Below are positions 12,908-22,499 of a DNA stretch of 64,000 bases, piece by piece (position 1 is the stretch's first letter; each line of letters starts with the position of its first letter). The position numbers and the translations under genes are program-made. A model generated the notes under the pieces. That model searched no databases and had not been told where the DNA came from. It saw nothing but the letters and a program-made list of their open reading frames with translations. The DNA lies in the NCBI GenBank assembly GCA_012845835.1, contig JABAKD010000020.1, forward strand, positions 6,303,915 through 6,367,914, in the 5' to 3' direction. This DNA comes from Undaria pinnatifida. Taxonomy: Eukaryota; Sar; Phaeophyceae; Laminariales; Alariaceae.

Positions 12908-13172
12908 TTTGTGTCGGAGATTTTGCTCACGCCACAGATGACAGGTACCAAAGATGAGGACGGCACAACTCTACGTGTACAAACCTACCGCACAACAGCA
13001 GTAGTGGGATAGATCACGTACATGCGCGTAGCGAGTCCTCGCTATGCTGAGGCGAGTTGCTTTCGTCTCCGCGAGGGGACGATTTTGAATCGGACGACCA
13101 TCAAAACAATCCACCGTAATTTTACTTGACTATAAAAAGCAAACAGCAGTGGATATAGGCGCTGATGGCACC
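12908..13172 (+). repeat. Duplicated 265-bp block, copy 1
   Basis: This block (GTCGGAGATTTTGCTCAC through GCAGTGGATATAGGCGCTGATG) is repeated in the same orientation at about 14,268-14,530. The two lie on either side of the TRIM element and a LINE tail. They differ by substitutions and small indels. Confidence 0.7.
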
Positions 13173-13205
13173 ACGCTACGATCCTGCCGCCCAGCAGCGG
13201 TCCAG

Positions 13206-13579
13206 TGTTATAAGGCTTAGTTTGGGTAAGCTATTGGTTAACCAGTTGCAAGTGGTCAAACGGACTAATACCCAACTAAATTCCTTAACAAATGGCGTCG
13301 GCGACAGACCATGGGTTTTTGGGTCGTGGGTTCGATCCCCACATCCACCATAATAAACTTTTTCAGATTTTCCCATGGCGAACTTGAAAAATACTCTCCC
13401 CGGTATACCCAGGAAATGAAACGGCTTGGATATATTGACAGGTCCGCCCGTATATCCGGCCGACCTGCTATCCCGCCGTTTCAGGGGGGGAGAGTGTTAT
13501 AAGGCTTAGTTTGGGTAAGCTATTGGTTAACCAGTTGCAAGTGGTCAAACGGACTAATACCCCACTAAAGTCCTTAACA
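13206..13579 (+). mobile_element. TRIM (miniature LTR retrotransposon), complete
   Basis: Two 85-bp direct repeats (13206-13290 and 13495-13579) start TGTTATAAGG and end CCTTAACA, so each is bounded by TG...CA within a TGTTA/TAACA inverted end. They differ at two positions. A 4-bp target duplication CCAG flanks the element (13202-13205 and 13580-13583). Two bases inside the left repeat is a TGG-initial candidate primer-binding site (TGGCGTCGGCGACAGACC). Directly before the right repeat is a purine tract (AGGGGGGGAGAG). The 204-bp interior encodes no gag or pol, as in terminal-repeat retrotransposons in miniature, which need an autonomous partner. The interior also holds a tRNA-like T-arm (13326-13342) followed by ATCCACCA. 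Confidence 0.9.
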
Positions 13580-13599
13580 CCAGCCTCCTAACATCAGCA

Positions 13600-14240
13600 G
13601 CCTGACTTCTTCGCCATGTTGCGTTCTCTCCCAGGTGCCATTGATGATGGACGTGATACCCTCTGTTAGCCCAATGCCATCCTTAGCCAGTTCCTAGGGT
13701 CTGCTAGTATGACATTTTTCTTTCTTTTATTTTTCTATTTCTTTTTTCTTTTTTCCTCTTCTTCTTTCCTTGCTTTCTTGTCTTGTCTTTTCTTGCTTTT
13801 CTTGTCTTTTTCTTCGCTTTGCTTGCCTTTTTCGTCTTGTTTCGTTTTTCTTCTCTTTTCTTTCCTTTCCTTTATCTTCTTTTCTCTTTGTTTCTTTTTC
13901 TCCAATTGACTTATGCCTGTCGTGCGTATGCGTAGTGATAGATACTACGTGTAATATATACGTGGTAGTCTTGGGTGGCAATCGGAATATTTGGTTCCTC
14001 CAGGCGTGAGTAGTGAGACGTATGCACCGGCCTGGACCTGGCACATCGTAGACTGACTCCCGATTTCACTTTTATATGTTTCTGGTGGAGGCATGAATTG
14101 CGTCAGCTGTGATATATGCGTGTACCACCTTGGGTTGTGTGTGTTTTTCCCTGGGGTATTCCTCAGCTCCAGAGTGACTGGAGCCTGTCCTGTGACCAAG
14201 GACTTGATTATGCGAGTTAATGTGAGAACAACAACAACAA
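13600..14240 (+). mobile_element. LINE 3'-tail copy with (AAC)n end
   Basis: A 5'-truncated copy of the LINE 3' region. It begins near the CGCCATGTTGCGTTCTC block, runs through a long T/C-rich tract and ends GTTAATGTGAGAACAACAAC. It is the inverted counterpart of 16,557-17,220. The T/C-rich tract produces long spurious Lys/Glu-rich or Phe/Ser-rich frames. Confidence 0.7.
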
Positions 14241-14267
14241 CGTCCGTAACAGAGGGTTAATTATGTT

Positions 14268-14530
14268 ATGGGTCGGAGATTTTGCTCACACCACAGATGA
14301 CAGGGACCAGATGACATGAGGACAGCACAACGCTACGTGTACAACCTTGCCGCACAGCAGCAGTAGTGGGATACATCATGTATGTTCGCGTGGCGAGTCC
14401 TTGCTATGCTGAGGCGAGTTGCTTTCGTCTCCACGAGGGGACGATTTTGAATCGGACGACGATCAAAACAATCCAGCGTATTTTTTCTTGAATTTGAAAA
14501 GCAAGCAGCAGTGGATATAGGTGCTGATGC
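14268..14530 (+). repeat. Duplicated 265-bp block, copy 2
   Basis: Partner of 12,908-13,172 in the same orientation, about 1.36 kb downstream. Confidence 0.7.
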
Positions 14531-16265
14531 TCCATGAGAAAGGGCTTCTCTGTCTCAGCGACAATTATAGAAGCCCTATAGTAGTTCCTCATTCCGCGCA
14601 CTCTCTGCGACGAACTGGCGGTGAAGGGGGATGATTGCCCATCCTGGCGTGTATCATTCGTCGTTAATTTCAATATCTGGCTCAACAAGACACGAAGAGT
14701 ACTGTACCTAATCTGAAATTAATTAATTGCTGATTTCCATACAAAACAACAGGGAACAAAGAAAAAAATCAAAACCACGATAGAAAGACGGCGCACGGAA
14801 CAACTGGCTGCTGCTTTGTGTTTTGCCGGTTGAAAATCCACCTATTCGTCCTTCTATTTTCACGCGCAAATTTTACTGCATAAGAGTCTCCTGTAAAAAG
14901 TCCCCATCGTACGAGTACTGGCGCTGGACACGTACGTACTGATGGGATTGCCACTTATTTTCGGTTCTCCACCACGACGGCGAGAGAGCGAACCGTACGC
15001 GGGAGGGCGCCTCCCCACACTCCGCTTCTCGAGCTGCGGACAAGAGCATAGTTGTTACTACCACCAGGTACATCTTATTTGCCCACAGACAGACAGATGT
15101 TGACTGTTTGGGTTTCGTTCTTGCGCCACTCCCTTAGGCACTTCCCGGAGCGGAACCGTGTATTTTTTATAAATTTTTTATAAAATAGTACGAGCAAAAA
15201 GTACGAATATTAAGATGAAGATTTTCCCCATCCGCCGGAGGATGAAAAAAAAAAAAAAAAATTAAGATTGTACGTACGGATCCTGTGGTACCTTTTCCGC
15301 TCTTCTTTCTCGTCACGCAACAGCAGAACGAGCAGCGGACAAGGTGCGGTCACAGGCAACACGGCAGCCTCTAGACAGTCAGAAATAAATACGTCGAGGC
15401 GCAACGCACGATCTTAGGCTTTGCCGGCCGAACGTGATCACGAAACCTGCGGTTACGTCGTTGGACCCACTGCCACTGCCAAGTAGTAGATGGACCACGA
15501 CGATCTTTTTGCCAAAAAATGGACTTCTGGATGACAAAAGGTAACTTCCACTCGCACCTCTCTGCTCCGAGACCACCGACCTAGCTACCTTCCCCCTTCC
15601 CTCTCTCGTATCCGTCGATGGACATGGACCGGCCAATCCTTCTTCCTTCGTGCCTCCCTCCACGACGCGGAGCAGCTCTAAACCTCCAAAGCCACCACTC
15701 GCCTCGCACACCCTCAAGCGTTGAATCGGTTCACTGCGAGGTTCCGCCGCGTTTCGGTACACGCACACCCTCCCACGCGGGCGCGGTGTGGTGCGATCGA
15801 GGGCTCGCCCAATACCCCGCTTCCTATACCGGTTGCTGTAGACTGTTGGATTGTCGGGGCTACCTTTCTGCTCCCACACCGCCGCGTCCGTGTCGCAGTG
15901 TTCACACGATGCGTACTCGTACGTAACAGGTATAGTCTATCTAGTCTATATTTTCCTCGATGCGTACTCATCTTTTTCAGATTTCTCACTTTTTATCGCT
16001 TATTTCCTTGTTCCTTCTGAAATACCCCTACCCACCGTGAGCTCCCGAAAGGGGACACACGCCTTCAAGGCGTGCGCCCCCGCCACTCCGTCGGTTGTTG
16101 TTGTTGTTGTTGTTGTTGTTCACCGCAGTTAGTTATTGTTGTATTATTCGCTGATTGAATCACCACGGCGCCCCTTTTGCCGAACTACATCCTACTCGTA
16201 CGATTATTGTATAGGAGGCGGAACGTCTTGCCTGTGTCGATGGCCTACGCGGGTGGATGTGCGGG
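14531..16265. other. No supportable gene; (TTG)n at 16,096-16,121
   Basis: Open frames of 90-170 codons overlap at 15.4-16.0 kb on both strands, but none shows a known domain and no strand stands out. A CATCCGCCGGAGGAT repeat lies at about 15,226. The (TTG)n run near 16,096 resembles a LINE tail end. Confidence 0.35.
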
Positions 16266-16269
16266 GTCA

Positions 16270-16556
16270 CCAGTATGACATTGGCAAGGTTAGCCTTCTT
16301 GGGAGGATGCCCTGGGGCTTTCCTTTTCGTTTTTTCGCTTTTTTGTCTTTTCTTTCCATTTCTTTATCTTCTTTTCTTTTCTTTGTTTCTGTTTTCTAAT
16401 TGAATTGCGTCGGTCGTGCGTATGCGTAGTGATATGTACTCGTATTGTACGTGAGATATATACGTGGTAGTCTTTCTTGGGGGGCAAGCGGTATAAATAG
16501 TCGGTTTCTCCAGACGCGAGTAGTGAGACGTATGCACCAGTATGGACCTGGCATTG
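16270..16556 (+). mobile_element. LINE 3'-tail fragment, head to head with a minus copy
   Basis: A plus-oriented piece of the same tail (TCGTGCGTATGCGTAGTGAT, then GCAAGCGG and GTATGCACCAGTATGGACCTGGCA) stops abruptly at about 16,555. There the (GTT)n run of a minus-oriented copy begins. Confidence 0.6.
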
Positions 16557-17283
16557 TTGTTGTTGTTGTTGTTCTCACATTAACTCGCATAATCAAGTCC
16601 GTGGTCACAGGACAGGCTCCAGTCACTCTGGAGCTGAGGAATACCCCAGGGAAAAACACACAACCCAAGGTGGTACACGCATATATCACAGCTGACGCAA
16701 TTCATGCCTCCACCAGAAACATATAAAAGTGAAATCGGGAGTCAGTCTACGATGTGCCAGGTCCAGGCCGGTACATACGTCTCACTACTCACGCCTGGAG
16801 AAACCAAATATTCCGATTGCCACCCAAGGAAGACTACCACGTATATATTACACGTAGTATCTATCACTACGCATACGCACGACAGGCATAAGTCAATTGG
16901 AGAAAAAGAAACAAAGAAAAGAAAAAAAGCTAAAGGAAAGGAAAGAAAAGAAAAGAAAAAAACGAAACAAGACGAAAAAGGCAAGCAAAGACAAGAAAAA
17001 GACAAGAAAAGCAAGAAAAGACAAGACAGGAAAGCAAGGAAAGAAGAAGAGAAAAAAAGAAATAAAAAGAAATAAAAAAAGAAAAGAAAGAAAAATGTCA
17101 TACTAGTAGACCCTAGGAACTGGCTAAGAATGGCATTGGACTAACAGAGGGTATCACGTCCATCATCAATGGCACCTGGGAAAGAACGCAACATGGCGAA
17201 GAAATCAGGGCGGTCTTATGCCATCTTGTGATGGCCATTAGAAAGCCCACAACTTTCAATACGATGATGGCCAAACCCAGACT
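16557..17283 (-). mobile_element. LINE 3' untranslated region with (AAC)n tail
   Basis: Read on the minus strand this follows directly after the LINE reverse-transcriptase tail. It includes the CGCCATGTTGCGTTC block and a long T/C-rich tract and ends GTTAATGTGAGAACAACAAC at 16,557. Linkage to the coding fragment identifies the many loose copies of this sequence in the window as truncated LINE 3' ends. A microsatellite tail instead of poly(A) is known for several LINE clades. Confidence 0.7.
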
Positions 17284-17838
17284 TCAGTCTCTTGGGCATG
17301 ACGCTCCCCCTTCCGCCCCTCCCCCATTCCTCCCTTTCCCCCTCCCCCCTCCCCCCCTCCCCCACTCCCCTCCCCGCCCCCCCCCCCTTCCCCCTCCCCC
17401 CGGCCGCTTAGAGATGCCAACGGTGGATGACGCTGCCGCAGCCTTTGCGCGTCGCTCTGCAGCTTTGCGTCTCTCCGTTTCATGCCAATTCCGCATGAAC
17501 AACTCGGCTCCCTCCTCTACTCTTCGAAACCATCTGCCAGCCTTCTGAGCAGCCTTTCGCCATCCTTCGAATTTCATTCCAAAAACCGACATATCCTCCT
17601 TCAGATGATCCATCCAGTCTTTCTCTTGCCCCCCTGAGTAGCCTTTACCCCCAACAAACTCCCCAAACATCACCCTCTGTGGCAGACGCTCCTCCCCCAT
17701 GCGTGCCACGAATCCCGCAAACAAAATCCTCCGTTTGCGCACTATCACCTCAACGCTCTCGGAATCTGTCTGGGCAAGCGCGTCGGCGTACGATAGGGTG
17801 TGGTCGTCGCGCTTCCGTTTCCGCCATCCAAGGCATCG
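17284..17838 (-). pseudogene. LINE ORF2 C-terminal fragment (non-LTR retrotransposon)
   Basis: The minus strand encodes a Lys/Arg-rich segment containing AGFVARMGEERLPQRVMFGE, then GGKGYSGGQEKDWMDHLKED and GRWFRRVEEGAE. This is the familiar tail that follows the reverse-transcriptase domain of non-LTR retrotransposons (pattern R-L-x-x-G-H/F-V-x-R-M, then R-L-P and W-x-x-x-L-K-x-D). The catalytic RT domain and endonuclease are absent: the upstream side is cut at about 17,840, where an opposite-strand tail fragment begins, so the copy is 5'-truncated. The frame ends in a Gly-rich run from the C/CT-rich tract at 17.30-17.40 kb. The element cannot move itself. Clade is not assignable from the tail alone. 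Confidence 0.8.
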
Positions 17839-17845
17839 GAGGAGC

Positions 17846-18035
17846 ATGGAGCTGGCATATCGTAGGCTGACTCCCGATTTCACTTTTATATGTTTCAGGT
17901 GGAGGCATGAATTGCGTCAGCTGTGATATATGCGTGTACCACCTTTGGTTTGTTTGTGTTTTTCCCTGGGGTATTCCCCAGCTCCAGAGTGACTGGAGCC
18001 TGTTCTGTGACCACGGGCTTGATTATGCGACAACA
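17846..18035 (+). mobile_element. LINE 3'-tail fragment with (AAC)n end
   Basis: Plus-oriented copy of the last 190 bp of the LINE tail (GCTGACTCCCGATTTCAC to GATTATGCGACAACAACAAC), fused to the truncated 5' side of the minus-strand LINE. The GTTAATGTGAGA segment before the tail is missing. Confidence 0.65.
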
Positions 18036-18489
18036 ACAACAACTGCCGACTGCCAACTGCCGACGGCCGACCCGTACGTACAGCAGTATCTCGTACAGTA
18101 CTACGTATCGGTACGTACCGGCCAAGTTGCCGAACCCGACAGCCGGACAGCCGATCAGCCGATCTGCAGATCGGCAGCCAATCGGAAGATAACTGCTGTA
18201 ACACGAACCGCAATTAAATCAGGCCGTTCGAGGGGCACAATGATCTTGTCTCTTGTCAATCAAGACAAGAGCCCAAAAAAACAAACCCTTGAAAAATACT
18301 GCTGGCTGGACTGCTTCCACTACTATGCTATGAATAGGCGACTGCGATCAGAAACTGCTGGGCAACTTCTCGTACCATCACAAACTGGGCAACTACGAAT
18401 CAAGTACCCATCATACCTGCTGTCCCAGCCCAAGCGGAAGGGTTGCTTGGGCGACCACAAAGAAAGGAACTAGGACTATCAGGTACGAT

Positions 18490-18822
18490 CCCGCACCTGC
18501 ACTGTGGCCACGGGGAGAGTATGCTTGCGCCATCTTCGAACCGCCTTTCGATGCCGGGCTCGGCGGCTGGAGCCGCCGAAACAGCGCTAGCTGGAGCCGC
18601 TTTTGCCTCCTCGAGTATGACTGGGGCGTCTACCGGCGAGTTTGTTGTCTCGGCGGCACCGCCGCCGCGCTTCAAATGCGTGAGCTTCATGCGGCACTCG
18701 ATAGCGACCCATAACGAGGCGGCGGCCACGAGCACGGACGCTATGAGTTCTGTGTACTTGAGCGAGGCGTACGCGGATTCGAGGTGAGTCACGCATAATG
18801 CATCACCCTGATGTTTTGTTTC
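18490..18822 (-). CDS. Possible exon of an unidentified membrane protein
   Basis: GC-rich, coding-like DNA. The minus strand gives a single hydrophobic helix (ELIASVLVAAASLWVAI) followed by basic residues (RMKLTHLKRG) and an Ala/Pro/Glu-rich tail, bounded by a candidate acceptor near 18,822 and a candidate CAG|GTGCGG donor near 18,494. The plus strand is also open over 18,443-18,787 and ends at a strong GAG|GTGAGT donor, so the coding strand is not certain. I prefer the minus strand because of the helix with positive flank. I do not recognise a family. Flanking DNA is repetitive, so this may be a lone or decayed exon. Confidence 0.35.
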
Positions 18823-19227
18823 ACACCCCCAAGTGCTTTTTCTGGCAACACGTACCACAGCAGGAGAAAAGTCAGCCGAAATACAACGAACTTGCCGGCA
18901 GCTATGTTAGACGCAGCAGCACGCCACAAGGGCGGCTCTGTCTACCTTCGGAAGCAGCAGCGGTGCTTTAATCAGAGCGCATCGTTGTGTCACTCTTTAC
19001 TTTTTCGACATGGGCTCTCCTACAGCACCATATGTACCACCACTACTCCACTGCTGCCCGTTGTCTTTCGCACCAATTGATGATTTAACTTTCAACTTTT
19101 TTTTTTCTTGGTCTGGTCGAAGGACGTACCGATGGCCCGTCTTGTGACCGGCCAAGCTCGGCGTGTTTTCTAGCCGGAACCACGAAGACTACATACTTGT
19201 ACTACTGCTGTTGTTGATATATGTGTG

Positions 19228-19283
19228 CGGTGCCATCGCCGCGGTGCCATCGCTGCGGTGCCATCGCTGCGGTGCCATCGCCG
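19228..19283. repeat. 15-bp tandem repeat, four units
   Basis: GCGGTGCCATCGCYG repeats about four times with C/T variation at one position. No gene context is visible. Confidence 0.75.
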
Positions 19284-19965
19284 TGTCCGCTGATGATGAT
19301 GAGCAGTGATAACTTTGCTGCTGATGGTACTAATGGCTGACTTCAAGTCTTTCATCAGCCAGCTTCTTTGCTTTGCTTTGCTTTACTTTTCGTTTAATAT
19401 CTGTCATTGAAGTCGATCGTAAGCGCGGCCTGTTCGTTCTTCATCGCATTTACTTGTTTCTAGACGCGGCGACGACACCTCGATAATTCTTGTCATTTTT
19501 TTTATTTTTTTACGTGGACATGAACGGGTTCGGCAGAGCAACCTCGTGGAGAGGCACGATAGCATTGCCTGCTCCGTGGGGGCTCGACGATGCTTGATAC
19601 TCTGGTACACTCGTGTTTACCTGGTGCATATCTGGTACAACATGACACCCTTTACGTACGATTTAATAGAAGATGTAGGGGGTGGCCCGTGGCAGCCGGT
19701 CTCCCCCCCCCTTGAACCTTCAACTATGATACACGTTTTTCATGCGGAGCGGCGGAAGCGCCGCCATGCTGGATGGGCGCGCAGGTCACAAGCTGCGCCT
19801 TCACCACGGCCCGCCAATGTTTGAATCGTTGGCGCGCTGCCCGCCCTTCTGCCTTCCTTTGCTGGTGTATGTTGTCTCATGCAGCTGGTTTGTCTCGCCT
19901 CATGTCTCATCATATGCAGTTGCTTGATACTTGGACCTGGCATACAAGGCACGATCACACATCGT

Positions 19966-20215
19966 AGGGTCGCGGTAGCGTATCAGGTTGTCTTTGAGTC
20001 TGGTATCGGTCAGTTTCGTGAGTTCGAGCCCCCCCGAGTGCATACTCGTATATGTTCGTATATATTCGTATGGATATTTTCTTGTGCACAAATTGACTTG
20101 CGGAAAGCGCGGGAGCGTGATTTAGCAACACTCGATGAAGAATCGACGAGCAGTGGGATTGCTGAACCCTATGCGCGATTACAATTGAAGGCAAGAAATG
20201 CTGAAAACAGGCATG
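19966..20215 (+). mobile_element. tRNA-derived SINE
   Basis: A pol III type-2 promoter is readable: A box TAGCGTATCAGG at 19976-19987 and B box-like AGTTCGAGCC at 20021-20030, with tRNA-like spacing. About 250 bp match a second copy at 47,850-48,130, including GCACAAATTGACTTGCGGAAA and GCTGAACCCTATGCGCGATT in the body. The copies diverge after about 20,210. Polymerase III transcription and LINE-driven copying are known for such elements; activity here is not shown. Confidence 0.75.
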
Positions 20216-20519
20216 TGTACGGAGTGAGAAAATATCCGCGAGCGGGTTTTTACGGATTGGTTCGATCAAACCCAAGGTTGCGGAAACAAAAATGTCTATT
20301 TCATCCGCAAGTACGACGTATCCTTTCGTACTTACCGGTATTCACTCGCGAATATCTGTATCATTGTAACGGTTAACCGTATCATTTTGACGGATAATTG
20401 CTACGGTGCACCGTGAGGAAATGCCGCGGTTTGGTGCGGTTTGCGCGACGGATTGAGATTGACCGCTCCGTGAAAAAAACCGTGCGCCGGATACCTGCTC
20501 CGCAATAATACTCGACATT

Positions 20520-20740
20520 TGTACCGGCGGATATCCGCTCCGTGACACTCCGTGACTTTCTCCGCAAGCGGATATCCGCTCCGCAAAGGGCAGGGAAAAA
20601 AACTGCTCCTCTCCGTGACATATTCATCGGCGGATATCCGCTCCGTACAAATCCGTGAAATTTTTGGCGGCGGATATCGGCTCCGTAGCACAAATAGTCC
20701 GTGACGTTTTCCACGCGCGGATATCCGTCCCGCTCCACTC
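20520..20740. repeat. Array of GCGGATATCCGC palindromes
   Basis: The 12-bp perfect palindrome GCGGATATCCGC followed by TCCG appears near 20,527, 20,569 and 20,632, with variants near 20,671 and 20,716. Spacing is 40-60 bp. Related (C)GGAT-rich sequence extends back to about 20,240. Confidence 0.7.
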
Positions 20741-20819
20741 CGCGATTTTTGTAGAAAAATACAACCGCCCCGCGGAGCGGTTCTTACTGGGGTACGTACA
20801 TCCCTGTGCTGAACCCTAA

Positions 20820-20915
20820 CCCTATCATACATATGCGCGAGAAACTTGAAGGCAAGTACCAAGGGAGAGCAGGGAAGAAAACCTGAGACCACGGCTTGCC
20901 CAGAGTGAAGCTGAG
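20820..20915 (+). mobile_element. SINE 3'-end fragment
   Basis: Carries the SINE body end (ATGCGCGA, GAAGGCAAG, GACCACGGCTTGCCCAGA) without the pol III promoter. A related diverged fragment lies at 40,020-40,135. Confidence 0.5.
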
Positions 20916-20969
20916 GGTAACCTTTTGTGACAGATGATACGAGTTGTAATGGAGGGTAAGGAAAACAAA

Positions 20970-21095
20970 TGCCTGGCACCAGTACCTGGGTACGTGTGCT
21001 TCTGGTTTTGTTTGTGTTTTTCTTCCTGGGGTGTTCCTCCGCTCCAGAGTGACTGGAGCCTGTCGAGTGTCAACGGACTTGATCATGCGAGTTTA
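20970..21095 (+). mobile_element. LINE 3'-tail fragment
   Basis: Shares CTCCAGAGTGACTGGAGCCTGT and the downstream CTTGATCATGCGAGTT with the LINE tail copies. It lacks the (AAC)n end. Confidence 0.55.
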
Positions 21096-21139
21096 TTTGG
21101 AAAAACAACGCACGATAGTGTGGGACGGTATTAATAGTC

Positions 21140-22080
21140 CCTTTGCAGGTTTTCTAGGGAATAGGGATTGGTATCCACAACAATAGCTCCATTTCAAAAC
21201 AGAGTCGAACAGGCGGTGTTTTTTTGTTTCTTATAATGACTTGTACCCCAGCGTATTTACTGCGGTACCCTTGTACGTACTTAGTAGTCAGCGGCTTCAT
21301 TCAGTAATTTGTTTGGTTTGTGGCTCGTGACGCCCCAAGCAGAGACAGGAGGACTTGGCACCCGGGCCCCCCTCGGAGCTTCTGGCTTACCAGGCAGTTA
21401 CTGCAGTTGAACGACTGAAGCTATTCTTCCACCGTACTAACGATCTCTTCACCCGCGTAACTACAAGGTTTCTTCCCTGACGCGCAACGCTAAGTCAACG
21501 CGATCCCAAGACCATCGGACAATTGAACGGTCGGTCGAGGCGATTTTATTGTTTGGCCATGATATTAGCGGGCTGCCGCCTGACGCCGGAACGCAAGACT
21601 ACTGTACACAAAAGTCGATGTCAACATTTATTCTTCAGCTTAGCTGCTGCATGTGGCAGTGTTTCCCATCCGACAATGCAATGTTCAGCGCGAGTCACAA
21701 CTAATGTTGAAGAGACAGAAAACTGAGACTCTGCGTAAGACCAAAACGTGTAGACTATGTAGCGAGATATATCGCTACGTACAACCAAAAAAATACGAGT
21801 CCGATTTAGCCTAGATATAGGCAAATACACTATCTATTAATACGCACTCTGTACTGCTGTACGAGGGCAACCACGCATTCATGTATTTCTTGTCTTTTTT
21901 TTTCTCGCTTATAATGTGGTGTGCTGGCTTGCTTATTTTTTGCCCGCGCGTTCATTGCCGTTGGCATTGCATGGCCGAATCACCTTTGCTGTATTGTCAA
22001 TGCCAATGTGCGTGTCCCGTAGTTTGTGACCACATGTATATCTCGTCTCTCCATCGTACCAGCCAGCGCTAACAATACGC
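21140..22080. other. No gene seen
   Basis: Short open frames only, with no recognisable domain, RNA gene or clear repeat. Confidence 0.35.
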
Positions 22081-22140
22081 ATGCGCGCGAAAGACCCGAG
22101 GCCATTGAAACAGAAGCAACAAAATTAGAAGGAAGCACGG

Positions 22141-22470
22141 AAAGGAAAGGAAAGGAAAGGAAAGGAAAGGAAAGGAAAGGAAAGGAAAGGAAAGGAAAGG
22201 AAAGGAAAGGAAAGGAAAGGAAAGGAAAGGAAAGGAAAGGAAAGGAAAGGAAAGGAAAGGAAAGGAAAGGAAAGGAAAGGAAAGGAAAGGAAAGGAAAGG
22301 AAAGGAAAGGAAAGGAAAGGAAAGGAAAGGGAAGGGAAGGGAAGGGAAGGGAAGGGAAGGGAAGGGAAGGGAAGGGAAGGGAAGGGAAGGGAAGGGAAGG
22401 GAAGGGAAGGGAAGGGAAGGGAAGGGAAGGGAAGGGAAGGGAAGGGAAGGGAAGGGAAGGGAAGGGAAGG
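22141..22470. repeat. Two-phase pentanucleotide microsatellite
   Basis: Thirty-eight perfect AAAGG units (22141-22330) switch once, without interruption, to twenty-eight perfect GAAGG units (22331-22470). All purines lie on the plus strand. All six frames stay open and give apparent Lys/Gly/Arg/Glu or Pro/Phe/Leu/Ser polypeptides; these are artefacts. Confidence 0.97.
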
Positions 22471-22499
22471 GAAAACGAACACCAGCACTGTTGAATTTG

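Noticed and set aside
13176-13376. Minus-strand frame with GDRTHDPKTHG, resembling a small conserved protein
   Set aside because: It is the antisense of the tRNA-like and primer-site region of the TRIM element, a known source of spurious conserved peptides.
13709-13909. Phe/Ser/Leu-rich membrane-like frames, also at 16.7-17.1 and 55.2-55.4 kb
   Set aside because: Translations of the T/C-rich tract in LINE 3' tails.
18985-19030. Plus-strand LLFRHGLSY as the missing RHG exon
   Set aside because: It is 7 kb upstream across repeats and the residues after RHG do not follow the family pattern. No supporting splice sites were confirmed.
19900-20100. A functional tRNA gene at the A/B box pair
   Set aside because: The region does not fold into a convincing cloverleaf with paired acceptor stem and shares 250 bp with a second copy; it is a SINE head, not a tRNA.
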